Below are positions 8,400 to 18,936 of a DNA stretch of 64,000 nt, piece after piece; the first letter of the stretch is position 1, and every line of letters starts with the position of its first letter. The stretch is from CAVQFB01 sp963711675. GTDB lineage: Bacteria > Acidobacteriota > Terriglobia > Terriglobales > Acidobacteriaceae. Made by a program: the position numbers and the translations under genes. The notes beneath the pieces are model-generated. The model was given only the letters and a program-made list of their open reading frames with translations, did not search any database and was not told where the DNA came from. The stretch lies in the NCBI GenBank assembly GCA_963711675.1, contig CAVQFB010000018.1:23986-87985 (forward strand), given 5' to 3'.

Positions 8400-11063
8400 A
8401 TGATCGGGCAGACGATCTCACATTACCGGGTGACGGAAAAGCTGGGCGGCGGCGGCATGGGCGTCGTCTTCAAGGCCCAGGACACCAAACTCGGCCGCTA
8501 CGTCGCGCTGAAGTTTCTTCCCGAAGATTTCCTGCGAGACCCGCAAGCCATCGAGCGCTTCCAGAGGGAAGCCCGCACGGCATCTGCCCTGAACCATCCT
8601 CACATCTGCACGATTTACGAGATCGACACGCACGAGGGCACTCCCTTCATCGCCATGGAGCTTCTGGAGGGCGAGACCCTGAAGCACCGCATCGAGGGAA
8701 GACCGCTGAAGCTCGATCAGTTGCTGGACATCGCGATCCAGATTGCCGACGCCCTGGATGCCGCGCACAGCAACGGGATCGTGCATCGCGACATCAAGCC
8801 GGCCAATATTTTCATTACCAAGCGGGGACAGGCGAAGATTCTGGATTTCGGACTCGCCAAGCTGACCGTCCAGAAGCAAATGGCGGAGGAGGCCACGGCG
8901 GTTACGGGTTTTGGGGCGGGCGGCAGCGATATTCAGCTCACCAGCCCCGGAACCGCGATCGGCACGGTGGCGTACATGTCGCCTGAGCAGGCGCGCGGGG
9001 AAGCCCTGGACCACCGGACCGATCTCTTTTCCTTTGGCGTGGTGATGTATGAGATGGCGACGGGGAAGCAGCCGTTCGCGGGTAACACCTCTGCCGTCAT
9101 CTTCGAGGCGATCCTGAATAAGGTACCGGCATCCCCGCTTCAGGTGAACCCCGCGTTGCCACCGCAGCTGGATGTGATTCTGAACAAGGCGCTGGAAAAG
9201 GACCTGGACCTGCGGTGCCAAAGTGCAGCTGAACTGCGTGCCGACCTGAAACGGTTGAAACGCGACACCGATTCGGCGCGGGTCAGCGGCGCGATTTCTT
9301 CGCCAAAGACTGTGGGCAGCTCGGGAAGTACGCCGGCAGCGCCGGTAGCCGCTGGTCCACCCAGGAAAAGAGCAGGGCTTGCCTTTCTTGCGGTCGGGCT
9401 GTTGGCTGGATTGGCAGCCGGTGTGTGGCTGGGCAAGCCGTTGTGGCAGAAGCCATCGCTGTCGCCGCGCTATCACGAGATCACGTTTCGACGCGGGGAA
9501 ATCCGCTCGGCCCGATTCGCCGGTGATGGGCAGACGATTCTCTACAGTGCCGCGTGGCAGGGCAATCCGGTAGAGGTTTTCAGCGCACGCCCGGAGGCCG
9601 CGGAGTCGCGCAATCTGGGTCTGGTGCACACGCAGCTGCTAGCCGTGTCGCAAACCGGGGAGATGGCGGTATCGCTGGGGAGCCACCGTATCGGCACGTG
9701 GGTGAATGTAGGGACGCTGGCACGGGCGCCACTCTCAGGCGGAGCGCCGCGTGAGGTGCTCGAGAATGTGCAGTGGGCGGACTGGTCCCCGGATGGAAGC
9801 AACCTCGTGGTGGTGCGCGATGTGGGTGGTCGCAACCGGCTGGAGTACCCGGCGGGCAAGGTTCTGTATGAAACCGGGGGCTGGATCAGCCATCCGCGCA
9901 TGTCTCCCAAAGGCGACATGATTGCGTTTCTCGATCATCCGCTCGAGGGCGACGACAGCGGCTCAGTAGCGGTGGTGGATCTGGCCGGCAAGAAGACGAA
10001 GGTATCGGGAGACTGGTACAGCATTCAAGGACTAGCGTGGGCGCCGGGCGGAGATGAAATCTGGTTCACGGCGACCGAAACCGGGCTCGACCGCGATCTT
10101 TCTGCAGTCACCCTGACCGGTCAGAAGCGCCTGGTGGCGCGCATGCCTGGGACATTGATGTTGTTCGATATAGCGAAAGACGGGCGATTGCTTCTTGGCC
10201 GCGCGAGCTGGCGGCGCGAGTTGATGGGTGCGGCAGCAGGAGGACCGGAAAAGGATTTCTCCTGGCTCGACTATACGTATCCTGCGGACCTCTCGGCGGA
10301 TGGGCGCACCGTTTTGTTCGATGAGGAGGGAGTCGGAGGCGGCGTGCGATATGGCAAAGAGCAGGAACTGACTTACGCCGTCTACATCCGCGATATGGAT
10401 GGCTCGCCGGCGGTTAGGCTGGGCGAGGGAAGTGCGGAGGCGCTCTCTCCCGACCGCAAATGGGTGATCGTACAGATGCCCGGCTCGCCCGCTCAGTTTC
10501 GCCTGCTGCCCACCAAGGCAGGTGAACCGCAGTCCTTGACGAACGATTCCATCCATCACAACGGGGCGCGCTGGTTTCCGGACGGCAAGCGTTTCGTGTT
10601 TTCGGGGAATGAGCCGGGACACGGAGTGCGGCTTTATGTGCAGGCAATGGGAAGCGCGGACGCGAAGGCCATTGCTCCTGAAGGCGTGAACGGCACAACC
10701 TTCGCGGTTTCGCCGGATGGACAATCCGTGGCTGGCATCGGGCCGGACGAGAAGGGATATCTCTATCCCGTCAGCGGGGGCGAGCCAAAAGCGATTCCAG
10801 GTCTTGCGACCGGGGAGTTGCCGATCAACTGGAGCCAGGATGGGAAGTCTCTGTACGTCTACCAGCCGGGCGAGATTCCGGCGAAGGTCAACCTGCTTGA
10901 TGTGGCCACCGGGAAGCGAAAGCTGTGGAAACAGCTGGTGCCGGCCGATCCGGCAGGTGTCGCAACGGTTGGACCGATTGTCTTCACGCCCGACGGAAAC
11001 ACGTACGTCTACGGATTTCACCGCACGCTCGCCGATTTGTACATGGTGGAAGGGCTGAAATAA
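8400..11063 (+). CDS. Transmembrane Ser/Thr protein kinase with PD40 beta-propeller
   Basis: An 887-residue Hanks-type kinase. The domain at about 8-290 has the glycine loop GGGGMG (16-21), the VALK lysine (Lys38), HRDIKPAN (Asp131), DFG (Asp149) and the activation-segment end GTVAYMSPEQ. A single membrane helix follows at about 326-346 (GLAFLAVGLLAGLAAGVWLG). The remainder is a WD40/PD40-like propeller with repeated DG/PDG turns (DWSPDGSNLV, WFPDGKRFVF, FTPDGNTYVY), likely outside the cytoplasmic membrane as a sensor. This layout is characteristic of Acidobacteriota. It stands alone. A frameshifted paralogue is at 61182-63938. Confidence 0.93.
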   Translation: MIGQTISHYRVTEKLGGGGMGVVFKAQDTKLGRYVALKFLPEDFLRDPQAIERFQREARTASALNHPHICTIYEIDTHEGTPFIAMELLEGETLKHRIEGRPLKLDQLLDIAIQIADALDAAHSNGIVHRDIKPANIFITKRGQAKILDFGLAKLTVQKQMAEEATAVTGFGAGGSDIQLTSPGTAIGTVAYMSPEQARGEALDHRTDLFSFGVVMYEMATGKQPFAGNTSAVIFEAILNKVPASPLQVNPALPPQLDVILNKALEKDLDLRCQSAAELRADLKRLKRDTDSARVSGAISSPKTVGSSGSTPAAPVAAGPPRKRAGLAFLAVGLLAGLAAGVWLGKPLWQKPSLSPRYHEITFRRGEIRSARFAGDGQTILYSAAWQGNPVEVFSARPEAAESRNLGLVHTQLLAVSQTGEMAVSLGSHRIGTWVNVGTLARAPLSGGAPREVLENVQWADWSPDGSNLVVVRDVGGRNRLEYPAGKVLYETGGWISHPRMSPKGDMIAFLDHPLEGDDSGSVAVVDLAGKKTKVSGDWYSIQGLAWAPGGDEIWFTATETGLDRDLSAVTLTGQKRLVARMPGTLMLFDIAKDGRLLLGRASWRRELMGAAAGGPEKDFSWLDYTYPADLSADGRTVLFDEEGVGGGVRYGKEQELTYAVYIRDMDGSPAVRLGEGSAEALSPDRKWVIVQMPGSPAQFRLLPTKAGEPQSLTNDSIHHNGARWFPDGKRFVFSGNEPGHGVRLYVQAMGSADAKAIAPEGVNGTTFAVSPDGQSVAGIGPDEKGYLYPVSGGEPKAIPGLATGELPINWSQDGKSLYVYQPGEIPAKVNLLDVATGKRKLWKQLVPADPAGVATVGPIVFTPDGNTYVYGFHRTLADLYMVEGLK

Positions 11064-11083
11064 GGCTGCGTTGACGACTTAGG

Positions 11084-11120
11084 TTTGTATCAGGGCATGC
11101 CTTTAGGCATGCCGGTAAGC
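11084..11120 (+). repeat. Palindromic repeat, copy 2
   Basis: Same element as 1196-1232: GTATCAG then a hairpin then AAGC. Here the stem is the self-complementary GGCATGCC on both sides of a TTTA loop. The stem changes relative to copy 1 keep base pairing, so the folded structure rather than the sequence appears conserved. Confidence 0.65.
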
Positions 11121-11186
11121 GATCGTTCATGAATGCGCCTTCAGGCGCTGACGCTCGCGATCGCGACTTTCTCCACAAGCTTGTCA

Positions 11187-11242
11187 TCCCGAGCGAGTGC
11201 GAAATTCGCGAAGCGAACTTCGTGCGAAGTCGAGGGACCTGC
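11187..11242 (+). repeat. GTCATCC(C/T)GAGCG dispersed repeat
   Basis: The segment begins GTCATCCCGAGCG and ends GTCGAGGGACCTGC, with a small internal palindrome around TTCGCGAAGCGAA. Related elements are at about 1123-1138 (reverse), 51023-51110 and 58848-58985. These elements are intergenic in all four places. Confidence 0.6.
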
Positions 11243-11419
11243 TTTTGGAGAGAGGGCCTGCGATAGCTTGTTGCCCTAGACTATGACTCCCCTTCTCCGC
11301 TCACTCTCCTTGTGCCCCTCCAGCCATCTCTGCTCCAACATTCCCGCTCACGTTGGGACCGCGGCGCCCTCGCCCGTCCGGCCGAGCGTATCCCGGCACT
11401 GCGGAACCGCAATCACAGC

Positions 11420-12488
11420 CTACCTCTTGCTCTCCGCCAGCAATTCCTCCAGATACTGTTTCCAAACTGCAGGCAGCGAGTGCGTGCCGTGGCCGCGTGT
11501 CTGGTCGGTAATCGGCAGCAGGACGAAGCGGCCTTTCTTTACCTTCTTGATCTCGCGTTCGGCGATGCCAAGTTCAGGCGGATTGATCTGGTCGTCTGCG
11601 GAATTGACGAACATGACGGGAGCCTTGATCTGATCGAGCTTGGGCGAAGGGTCGTAAGTGCGCGAGGCGTCGAAGGCGTAGAGCAGGTCATTGGCGTCGT
11701 CGGGCGGAGACAGACGATGCTTCATGTACTCGTCCAGGTAGGCGTCTGCCTTTTCGCGCGTGGGATAGTCCTTCTGCATTTGCAGCGGACTGCTGCTCAT
11801 GATCAGAAAGATGTCCATGGCGGTGCGCAGGCCTACTAGCGGCGGCTGCTTGTACTCGCCATTCATCCAGGCGGGATCGGAGCGGATGGCATCCATGATC
11901 ATGGTGCGCATCATGCGATTGCGGCCCGCAATCTGAACCGGCAGGCAGGCCAGGGGCATGGCGGCGTCCACGAAGTCGGGATACGTTTCCAGCCAGACCC
12001 ACGAATGCATGCAGCCCATAGAAGTGCCCATCAGCAGGCGGAGGTGGTCGACCTTCAAGCCCTCGGTGAGAAGCTGATGCTGGGCCTTGACCATGTCGTC
12101 GTAATCGTAGTGCGGAAATTTGGCGTGGAGGCCGTCGCTGGGTTTTGTGGAACCGCCGTGGCCGATGGAGTCGGGAAGAATGATGAAGTAGCGGCTGGCG
12201 TCGAGAAGCTGGCCGGGGCCGAAGAGAACTCCGGCGAAGCGCGCGCTGGTGAACTGTTTGCCGGCGCCGGTGGTGCCGTGGAGCACCATGACGGCGTTGG
12301 TCACGTGGCCGTTGGCGTCAATGACGGCCTTGCCGTAGGTGGCGTAGTGAAGTTTGACTTCAGGTAGGGACTCACCCGAGTTGAAATGAAAGTTGTGAAC
12401 CGTAAAGTCGCCTTCGCTGAGTTTGGGAAATTCTTGCGCGAAGGCGGTGACGGAGAGCGCGAGAAGTGCGGAGGGCTGTGAATTTCAT
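11420..12488 (-). CDS. Secreted alpha/beta-hydrolase (homoserine acetyltransferase-like), frameshift in the signal peptide
   Basis: The main frame gives a hydrolase of about 350 residues: a lead-in SGESLPEVKLHYATYGKA, the oxyanion region NAVMVLHGTTGAG, the nucleophile elbow LMGTSMGCMHS, an acid in FVNSADDQINPP and a late His in TRGHGTHSLP. It is thus a full Ser-Asp-His alpha/beta-hydrolase of the MetX-like group. Upstream the frame stays open through a signal-peptide-like LLALSVTAFAQEF but has no start codon. An ATG at 12488 (MKFTALR) is one frame off. Joining them with a one-base correction near 12465 yields a perfect secreted protein. A GTG at 12304 is a possible internal start but would remove the conserved N-terminus. 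Substrate unknown. Confidence 0.8.
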
Positions 12489-12634
12489 GCGGAAGAGAGT
12501 AATCCGAGAATGAGGAGTTGAGCAAGAAAACGCACTCTACCTATGAGACATTGGCCGATTCTAGCGAATGGAATTCCCCGCGGAATCCTGAGTGCGGCTG
12601 ATTTTCGAAGGAGCCCGGGAAGAAGCACCTACCG

Positions 12635-13252
12635 TTACCGCCCGAAGGAAACCTCCACCATCACTTTGGAGTCCCTTGGCGTTCCGTCCTCCAATGCGGG
12701 TTCCCACCGCCACAACTTGATTGCCTCTACGGCGTTCTCGTCCAGGCCATATCCGAGGCCTTTCGTTACGCTTATGTCGCGGGCTTTCCCATCGATGCCG
12801 ATCGTGAGCAAGAGAGTCACGACGCCTTGCACGTGCGCTTTGCGAGCCTGCTCCGTAAGCTCCGCCAGTGGACCGTACGCCAGCACGGCGGCAACTTTTC
12901 CCGTCTTCGGACGAAATGCGTTGCAGTTGGGAATGTAAGGCGTCGAGGGAGCGGGAAGGTCGACCGGATCAAAGCGGCCTTTTTTTCGCGATACAAAAGT
13001 AACCCCAATATACCCTTCTTGATTTTCCTTTGTCTTAACTTTTAACCACGGTCCTTCGCGTCCCAGCACATTAACTTTCTCGCCGCAACTGAGGGTTCCA
13101 ACCGTCTGTTCGACGCAAGGATTAGAGCGCATTCCTATTGACTGGTGTTTGTCCCCTGGGGAGCAATTAATGTAACCCCAGTTACTAGCATTTTCAGCTA
13201 ACGTTGGTAAAACAAACGCCAGGCAAAACGCCAGCCTTTGAATTATTCGCAT
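12635..13252 (-). CDS. Periplasmic SH3-TonB C-terminal domain protein
   Basis: A 205-residue protein with a signal peptide (IIQRLAFCLAFVLPTLAENA). Residues about 25-90 resemble a bacterial SH3 domain, with cysteines and VNVLGREGPWLKVKTKENQ. Residues about 115-205 match the TonB C-terminal domain as found in Acidobacteriota: GVVTLLLTIGIDGKARDI, then GLDENAVEAIKLWRWEPA and PRDSKVMVEVSF. There is no membrane-anchored Pro-rich spacer, so it is unlikely to be a working TonB energy transducer and may instead be a periplasmic adaptor. It has no operon partner. Confidence 0.8.
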   Translation of the reverse strand: MRIIQRLAFCLAFVLPTLAENASNWGYINCSPGDKHQSIGMRSNPCVEQTVGTLSCGEKVNVLGREGPWLKVKTKENQEGYIGVTFVSRKKGRFDPVDLPAPSTPYIPNCNAFRPKTGKVAAVLAYGPLAELTEQARKAHVQGVVTLLLTIGIDGKARDISVTKGLGYGLDENAVEAIKLWRWEPALEDGTPRDSKVMVEVSFGR

Positions 13253-13341
13253 GGGGTAGAGTCTCGCAGGAGCTTACAGGGGCGTCAACGTCGGTCGCAA
13301 CTATGGATCTGACGCGCCAGGTATTGCAATGGCGCGAGTTC

Positions 13342-13938
13342 TTATCCAATCCCGTCGAAGCATCCCGCAGCGACTTCGGCCGTTTCGTTGAGCACCGGAG
13401 TTGCTGTCGTGCCGTATTCGAATCCCTTTTCAAAGGCTTTCAGGTTCAGTTCGCGGAAGTTTGAGGGAACGGAGTCAGCTACCGCTTTGCGGACGGCGTC
13501 AGGATCGAGCAGATGTGTAACCGCAGTGAAGAAGCCGACCATCACGGAGTTCAGCACCATGCGTTTGCCGAGTTCTTCAGCGATGCGAGTAGCGGGAATG
13601 CTGTAAATCTTCGTTCTCGAGGGTACGTCGTCAACGCGAACCAGGTCCTGCTCTACGATCAGGATGCCGCCTTCTTTCAGCTCGGGCGCGAAGCGCGTGT
13701 AGGCTTCCTGCGACATGACGACAAGAATGTCAGGACGGCTCACATACGGATACAGAACCGGAGAACCGGAAAGGATAAGCTGTGCGCTGCAGGCGCCGCC
13801 GCGAGCTTCCGGGCCGAAGTTCTGGGTCATGGTGGCGAACTCGCCCTGAAAGATGGACGTGGCTTTGCCGAGGATGATGGCGGAGAGTATTACGCCCTGT
13901 CCACCGAAGCCGGCGATACGAATTTCGGTTAGCTGCAT
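13342..13938 (-). CDS. korC: 2-oxoacid:ferredoxin oxidoreductase gamma subunit
   Basis: A 198-residue gamma subunit beginning at the ATG of MQLTEIRIAGFGGQGVI, where the GFGGQG loop is the family hallmark. FGPEARGG follows at about residue 45, and the KMVLNSVMVGFF-like segment appears as GKRMVLNSVMVGFF. With the alpha and beta subunits it forms the core enzyme that oxidatively decarboxylates a 2-oxoacid (probably 2-oxoglutarate) to acyl-CoA while reducing ferredoxin, or runs in reverse. The start lies ten bases inside the beta gene, so the subunits are translationally coupled. It is the last gene of the korDABC unit. The frame is open further upstream, but that part is antisense-like and overlaps beta. 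Confidence 0.9.
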   Translation of the reverse strand: MQLTEIRIAGFGGQGVILSAIILGKATSIFQGEFATMTQNFGPEARGGACSAQLILSGSPVLYPYVSRPDILVVMSQEAYTRFAPELKEGGILIVEQDLVRVDDVPSRTKIYSIPATRIAEELGKRMVLNSVMVGFFTAVTHLLDPDAVRKAVADSVPSNFRELNLKAFEKGFEYGTTATPVLNETAEVAAGCFDGIG

Positions 13939-14815
13939 ACGGTTTCCTCGCTGCATGCCGAGCCATCGCACGCGCCGTCGCAATCGACGTAGCGGTCGCC
14001 CAGCGATGCCTCCAGCTGTGCATGCATGAGGGCGGAGTAGTCGGGACGATCGCGGTCGACAAACTTTCCTACGACAATCTCGCCCGTCATCGTCAGCCCG
14101 ACCTCGCTGGTGGGTGCCCCGTGACGGATCTTGCTCTTCTCTTTGTAATACTTCATGGTGTCGAGGCCGTCCCCGAGGCGATTGCGCCGTTGGTAGAGCG
14201 TTGGACACGGCGAAATCACCTCGATGAAACTGAACCCTTTCTTCTGGAACGCTTCGCTGATGGCGCGCGCCAGTTGGCGGACGTGGAAAGTGGTCCAGCG
14301 AGCGACGTAAACGGCGCCCGCGGCCTCGACGAGGTGGGGAAGATTGAAAGCCGGCTCAAAAGTGCCGTAGGGAGAAGTCGATGTGATGGCGTGATCGGGC
14401 GTGGTGGGCGCGGTCTGGCCGCCGGTCATCGCGTAAATCAGGTTGTTGACGCAGATAACTTTGAGATCGATGTTCCGGCGCGCGGCGTGGATCAGGTGAT
14501 TGCCGCCGATCGCGGAGAGATCACCGTCGCCGGAGTAGACGACCACGTTCAGCTTCGGGTTCGCCAGCTTCAGCCCTGTGGCGAATGGAATAGCACGACC
14601 GTGCGTGGTGTGGAACGAATCGAGTTTTACGTATCCCGCGACGCGCCCAGTACAGCCGATGCCGGAGACCAGCGCAAGCGACTGGAGGTCAATCTTCGAT
14701 TCGATCAAGGCGCGCGCGAAAGAGTTCACGGTGGTGCCGATGCCGCAACCCGGACACCAGATGTGGGGCATGCGATCCGTGCGCAGAAAAGGCTCAACCG
14801 GATTGAGGATCGAGT

Positions 14816-14825
<10 letters not shown>
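13929..14825 (-). CDS. korB: 2-oxoacid:ferredoxin oxidoreductase beta subunit (TPP-binding)
   Basis: A 298-residue beta subunit. The N-terminal CPGCG (Cys24, Cys27) supplies cluster ligands. SGIGCTGRVAGY and the thiamine-diphosphate motif VVYSGDGDLSAIGGNHL are typical of KorB. The Cys-rich C-terminus (CDGACDGSACSEETVC) is unusual: five cysteines in the last 18 residues, not part of the common KorB core, and possibly an extra metal site or redox tail. The ATG lies ten bases before the alpha stop, so alpha and beta are coupled. Partners are the alpha, gamma and ferredoxin subunits on either side. Confidence 0.92.
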
Positions 14826-15949
<1,124 letters not shown>

Positions 15950-15962
15950 CACGCCACGGGGA

Positions 15963-16223
15963 TCAGCTTTCAACGGTGGCCTCCTTATTATGCGCGGGGC
16001 CTTTGGCCGGGCTGAGCTTGTGGGCGTAGATGGCAAAGTCGGGGCAATACATGCCGCACAGGTCGCAGCCACTGCACTTCTCCGGGGCGATGACGTGAGG
16101 CGGGTGATATCCCTTCGAGTTGAAAGCCGAGGAGAGCGCCAGAACTTTTGTGGGGCAGAACTCAACACAAAAGCCGCAGGACTTGCAGCGCTCCACGATG
16201 ATGGAAACCTGTCCTTTTGCCAC
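15963..16223 (-). CDS. korD: Ferredoxin-type delta subunit, 2x[4Fe-4S]
   Basis: An 86-residue ferredoxin subunit. Two complete cluster motifs are visible: C13-x2-C16-x2-C19-x3-C23 followed by Pro, and C50-x2-C53-x2-C56-x3-C60 followed by Pro. It begins with GTG, preceded by a GGGGGTGAA purine run. As the first gene of the unit it would pass electrons from the TPP-bound 2-oxoacid to a soluble ferredoxin. The order D-A-B-C is the usual compact arrangement for KGOR in aerobic and facultative bacteria. Confidence 0.92.
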   Translation of the reverse strand: MAKGQVSIIVERCKSCGFCVEFCPTKVLALSSAFNSKGYHPPHVIAPEKCSGCDLCGMYCPDFAIYAHKLSPAKGPAHNKEATVES

Positions 16224-16297
16224 TTCACCCCCACGCGGGAACGAAGATCGCTCCCCGATTCAGGACTAGATTATGAATTGCGGAGGTCGCACCGGGG

Positions 16298-16313
16298 TGT
16301 GATAGAGGTCACG
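16298..16313. promoter_or_regulatory. Candidate CRP/FNR-family operator upstream of korD
   Basis: TGTGA-N6-TCACG, a one-mismatch match to the CRP-type palindrome TGTGA-N6-TCACA. It lies 75-90 bases upstream of the korD start, in the 176-base gap between korD and the SagB gene. The position suits activation or repression of the ferredoxin oxidoreductase operon by a CRP/FNR-type regulator, but no regulator gene is nearby. Confidence 0.4.
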
Positions 16314-16399
16314 GACTTATGTGAGGTAAGGCACGGATCCGGCCTGTTCGCGGAGGCCCAAACGTGGAAATAGAAGGATCTAAAAAGGTTGCGCCTCAG

Positions 16400-17948
16400 C
16401 TATTTCGGCGGATTGTGCTTGGCGCTCTTGCCCAGCGCCACCAGAAAGATTGCGCTCTTGCCCTTGGCCTGGGGAGAGAAGAAGCTGACGACGTCATCGT
16501 CGTAAAAGGTGAGGCCAGTCGCCCCAAAATTCTGTGCGTAGGCTGCAAGATAAAGTTTGCCGCCAACGATGCCGGCTTCGAGCTGCGCAGCGCGGTAGCC
16601 GCGATTTCCCAGCCGCGCCAGAACGTTTTCGAGGTCGGCGAGGAAGAAAATGTCGGCTGCGGCGTCACCCGGCAAGTCTTGTTCGAGGCCGAGATATTTT
16701 GCTTTGTCGCGAAAGGCGCCCTTCTTCAAATAGTTCAAACTTCTTGCTGGTGCGGTCGTAGAAATAAGCGCCGGGGTCGAGGCCGACCACGCTGTTCACG
16801 ATCACATAGAGATCGTTGAGATGAGGGGCTGTGGGCGAGAGGAAGTCGGCGGGTATGCCGCGTGTTGCGAAGTCCAGCGCCGTTGAAAGTTGCTGAAGGG
16901 TGATCGGATCGCTGGAGAACTTGCGCGTGGAGCCGCGGCGGAGAATGACCTGCTCGACCGTGTCGCGGGAGAGTTTGGGATTCAGTGGCTCGGAAGTGGC
17001 GGCGCTCGCGGAATTCGTGTCGGTCGCCGCACCCGCCGAAACCGCATGACGCCACGCCTCCACTTCTTCCGGCAGAGTGAAAGATGAGGCTTCGTGCATC
17101 TGGCGCATCGCGGGATAGTCCACCTCTGTCTTCGAGTAGGGAACCACGGACAATCTGAGCGGGGTGACCGGGGCCGCTGGCAGAATGTTGGGAGACGCGA
17201 CATATCCCACGGGAACGAGCGAGAGCGCAACTTCACGCCGCGTATCGAGATCGAGCAGAGCGTTGATATCGCGATCGACGAAGCCGGTGATCACTCTTGC
17301 GGGAAATGCCTGCGCGGTTGTGATGGCAAGCGCATTGGCCAGGAGAGTGCCGTTGTCCCAGCCAAAATGGCGGTAGGTGCGTGAGCGATACTTCCATGCG
17401 TTGCGCCAGTAGATGCCCGTACAAATAATGGTGAGTGGTGCGTGGGCGATGGAAGGTTCGCCGTTAGTGGCTTTGACGATTACGTCGCGAAAATCGCCCT
17501 TGCGCAGTTCGCGCAGCCCGGATTCCGCCACTCCATAGTGATAGACGCCTGCGGCAAGTCCGGGCAGGTCGCCGCAGACGACGTACAGCTCAATTTCATA
17601 GAGAGCGCCGGTGCAGGCGGCAGCACGAAAGAAGATTTCGCCGCCCTCGTGTTTACGGCTGCGTGTGACGCCGGCGGAGAAGAAGAGCAGTTGAGCGAGA
17701 GCTTCAAGATCGGGTACGGCATCTGCGGATGGACTGACGGCCGGAGAGGAAATGGCTGAGAGCGCCGCGACGCCGGTCTGTTTGAAGTCGCGCGGCAGAC
17801 GCATGACTTCGAGCGTGGGATAGATCTTAAAGAGAAGCGGCTTGTTTTCCCAATCGAGAAAGTGCGGATGCGTCCGGATGCTCAGGTACGAGTGTTTTGT
17901 GCCGTTGTGATATTTACGGGCAGCATCGATATCGCGATTCGAACTCAC
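16400..17948 (-). CDS. SagB/ThcOx-type nitroreductase-fold oxidase, frameshifted near 16730
   Basis: A flavin-dependent SagB-like dehydrogenase of about 515 residues with two nitroreductase halves. The first half has KYHNGTKHSYLSIR at the start, LLFFSAGVTR, and FRAAACTGALYEIELYVV. The second half begins SRDTVEQVILRRGSTRKF and continues LDPGAYFYDRTSKKFELF. There the frame breaks: the expected continuation (LKKGAFRDKAKYLGLEQDLPGDAAA to the end at 16400) is one frame off, so a single-base change near 16725-16735 splits the gene. It begins with GTG overlapping the stop of the ABC substrate-binding gene (GTGA). SagB proteins oxidise azolines in RiPP pathways, but no YcaO or precursor peptide is present here, so its job is open. 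Confidence 0.82.
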
Positions 17949-18883
17949 TGCAGCCCTTTCTTCCTGAGAAATTCCGCGACCACGTCCTTGGGGTCACGAT
18001 GTTGCCCGTCGACGGCATAGTTCAGTTGGCGCATCTCTTCGTCAGAAATCTTGTTCGCCAGTTCAGCCAGCGCTACGCGCAGTTCAGGATGCCGCGAGAG
18101 TGTCTGCGCGCGAACAACGGGGACCGCCTCGTAGGGCGGAAAGTAGTGGCGATCGTCGTCGAGCACGAAGAAATCAAACGCCGGAATGAGGCCATCGGTT
18201 GTGTTGCCGGCGATGAGGTCAACCTGTTTGTCTTTGAGCGCGCGATTGAGCAAACCGAGATCCATGATGCGCGGTTGGTCGGCGAAGCGCAACCCGTACG
18301 TTGCCACCAACCCTTTGTAGCCGTCGGGGCGTTCCATGAATTCATAGCCGAAGCCGGGCCGCCATTGCGGAGCATAGGCGGAGGCCTGGGAGATGGTTTG
18401 CAGGCGTAACCGTCGCGCCTCTTCACCACGAATTTCGATAGCGAAGGTGTCGTTGAATCCGAGCGTGGGCCCAACCTCCAGATTGAAGCGCCGCGCGTAG
18501 TCGGTCTTCACGCGTTCGAATACCTGTTCGCGGTTGCCTTGGGGTTGCTCCTTCAAGACTGCGGTCAGCGCGGTGCCCGTATATTCCGGATAGATATCAA
18601 TTCGGCCCGCCAGGATGGCCTGCTGGCATATAAAAGTTCCCGCGAGATAGAAGCGGCGCTCCACCTGGAGCTTGGTCTTCGACTCGATCTGCTGGGCGAT
18701 GAGTTCGCCGAGGACGAGTTGTTCGGTGAAATTCTTGGACCCGATGACGACGACGTTCTCGCGCGAGGGAAGGCACGAAGGAAGAAGGAGCAGGCCGAGG
18801 AGGACCGTCAGCAATCCGCGCGGGAATGGGAGTGGGGAAGTGTTTGCTGCGGATTCGGTCCCAGTGAGGCCGGCGATGCTCAT
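17945..18883 (-). CDS. Glycine betaine/choline-type ABC transporter substrate-binding protein
   Basis: A 312-residue OpuAC/OsmF-family binding protein. A hydrophobic N-terminal stretch (LLTVLLGLLLLPSCL) ends in a Cys that could be lipidated. The body opens with VVIGSKNFTEQLVLGE and contains GRIDIYPEYTGTALTAV, both diagnostic of quaternary-amine binding proteins, and LIAGNTTDGLIPA in the second lobe. It would deliver betaine, choline or a related osmolyte to the adjacent permease. It lies 53 bases after the permease gene and is coupled by overlap to the SagB gene. Confidence 0.88.
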   Translation of the reverse strand: MSIAGLTGTESAANTSPLPFPRGLLTVLLGLLLLPSCLPSRENVVVIGSKNFTEQLVLGELIAQQIESKTKLQVERRFYLAGTFICQQAILAGRIDIYPEYTGTALTAVLKEQPQGNREQVFERVKTDYARRFNLEVGPTLGFNDTFAIEIRGEEARRLRLQTISQASAYAPQWRPGFGYEFMERPDGYKGLVATYGLRFADQPRIMDLGLLNRALKDKQVDLIAGNTTDGLIPAFDFFVLDDDRHYFPPYEAVPVVRAQTLSRHPELRVALAELANKISDEEMRQLNYAVDGQHRDPKDVVAEFLRKKGLQ

Positions 18884-18936
18884 GGTTGATTGGAATCTTG
18901 CGCGGTCCGTGTCAGTGAAAGCGCAGGCATCGGCGG

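Larger units (their letters stand above)
11064..11419. other. Repeat-bearing intergenic region
   Basis: A 356-base gap with no supported gene. It holds the second copy of the palindromic repeat (11084-11120) and a GTCATCCCGAGCG-type element (about 11187-11242). The rest shows nothing recognisable. Confidence 0.6.

Noticed and set aside
8418..11021. Long minus-strand frames opposite the Ser/Thr kinase
   Set aside because: Shadow frames of a well-supported kinase; no domain or ribosome site.
12301..12525. Separate 74-codon minus-strand gene upstream of the alpha/beta-hydrolase
   Set aside because: It is the wrong-frame reading of the hydrolase N-terminus; the in-frame translation matches the hydrolase family.
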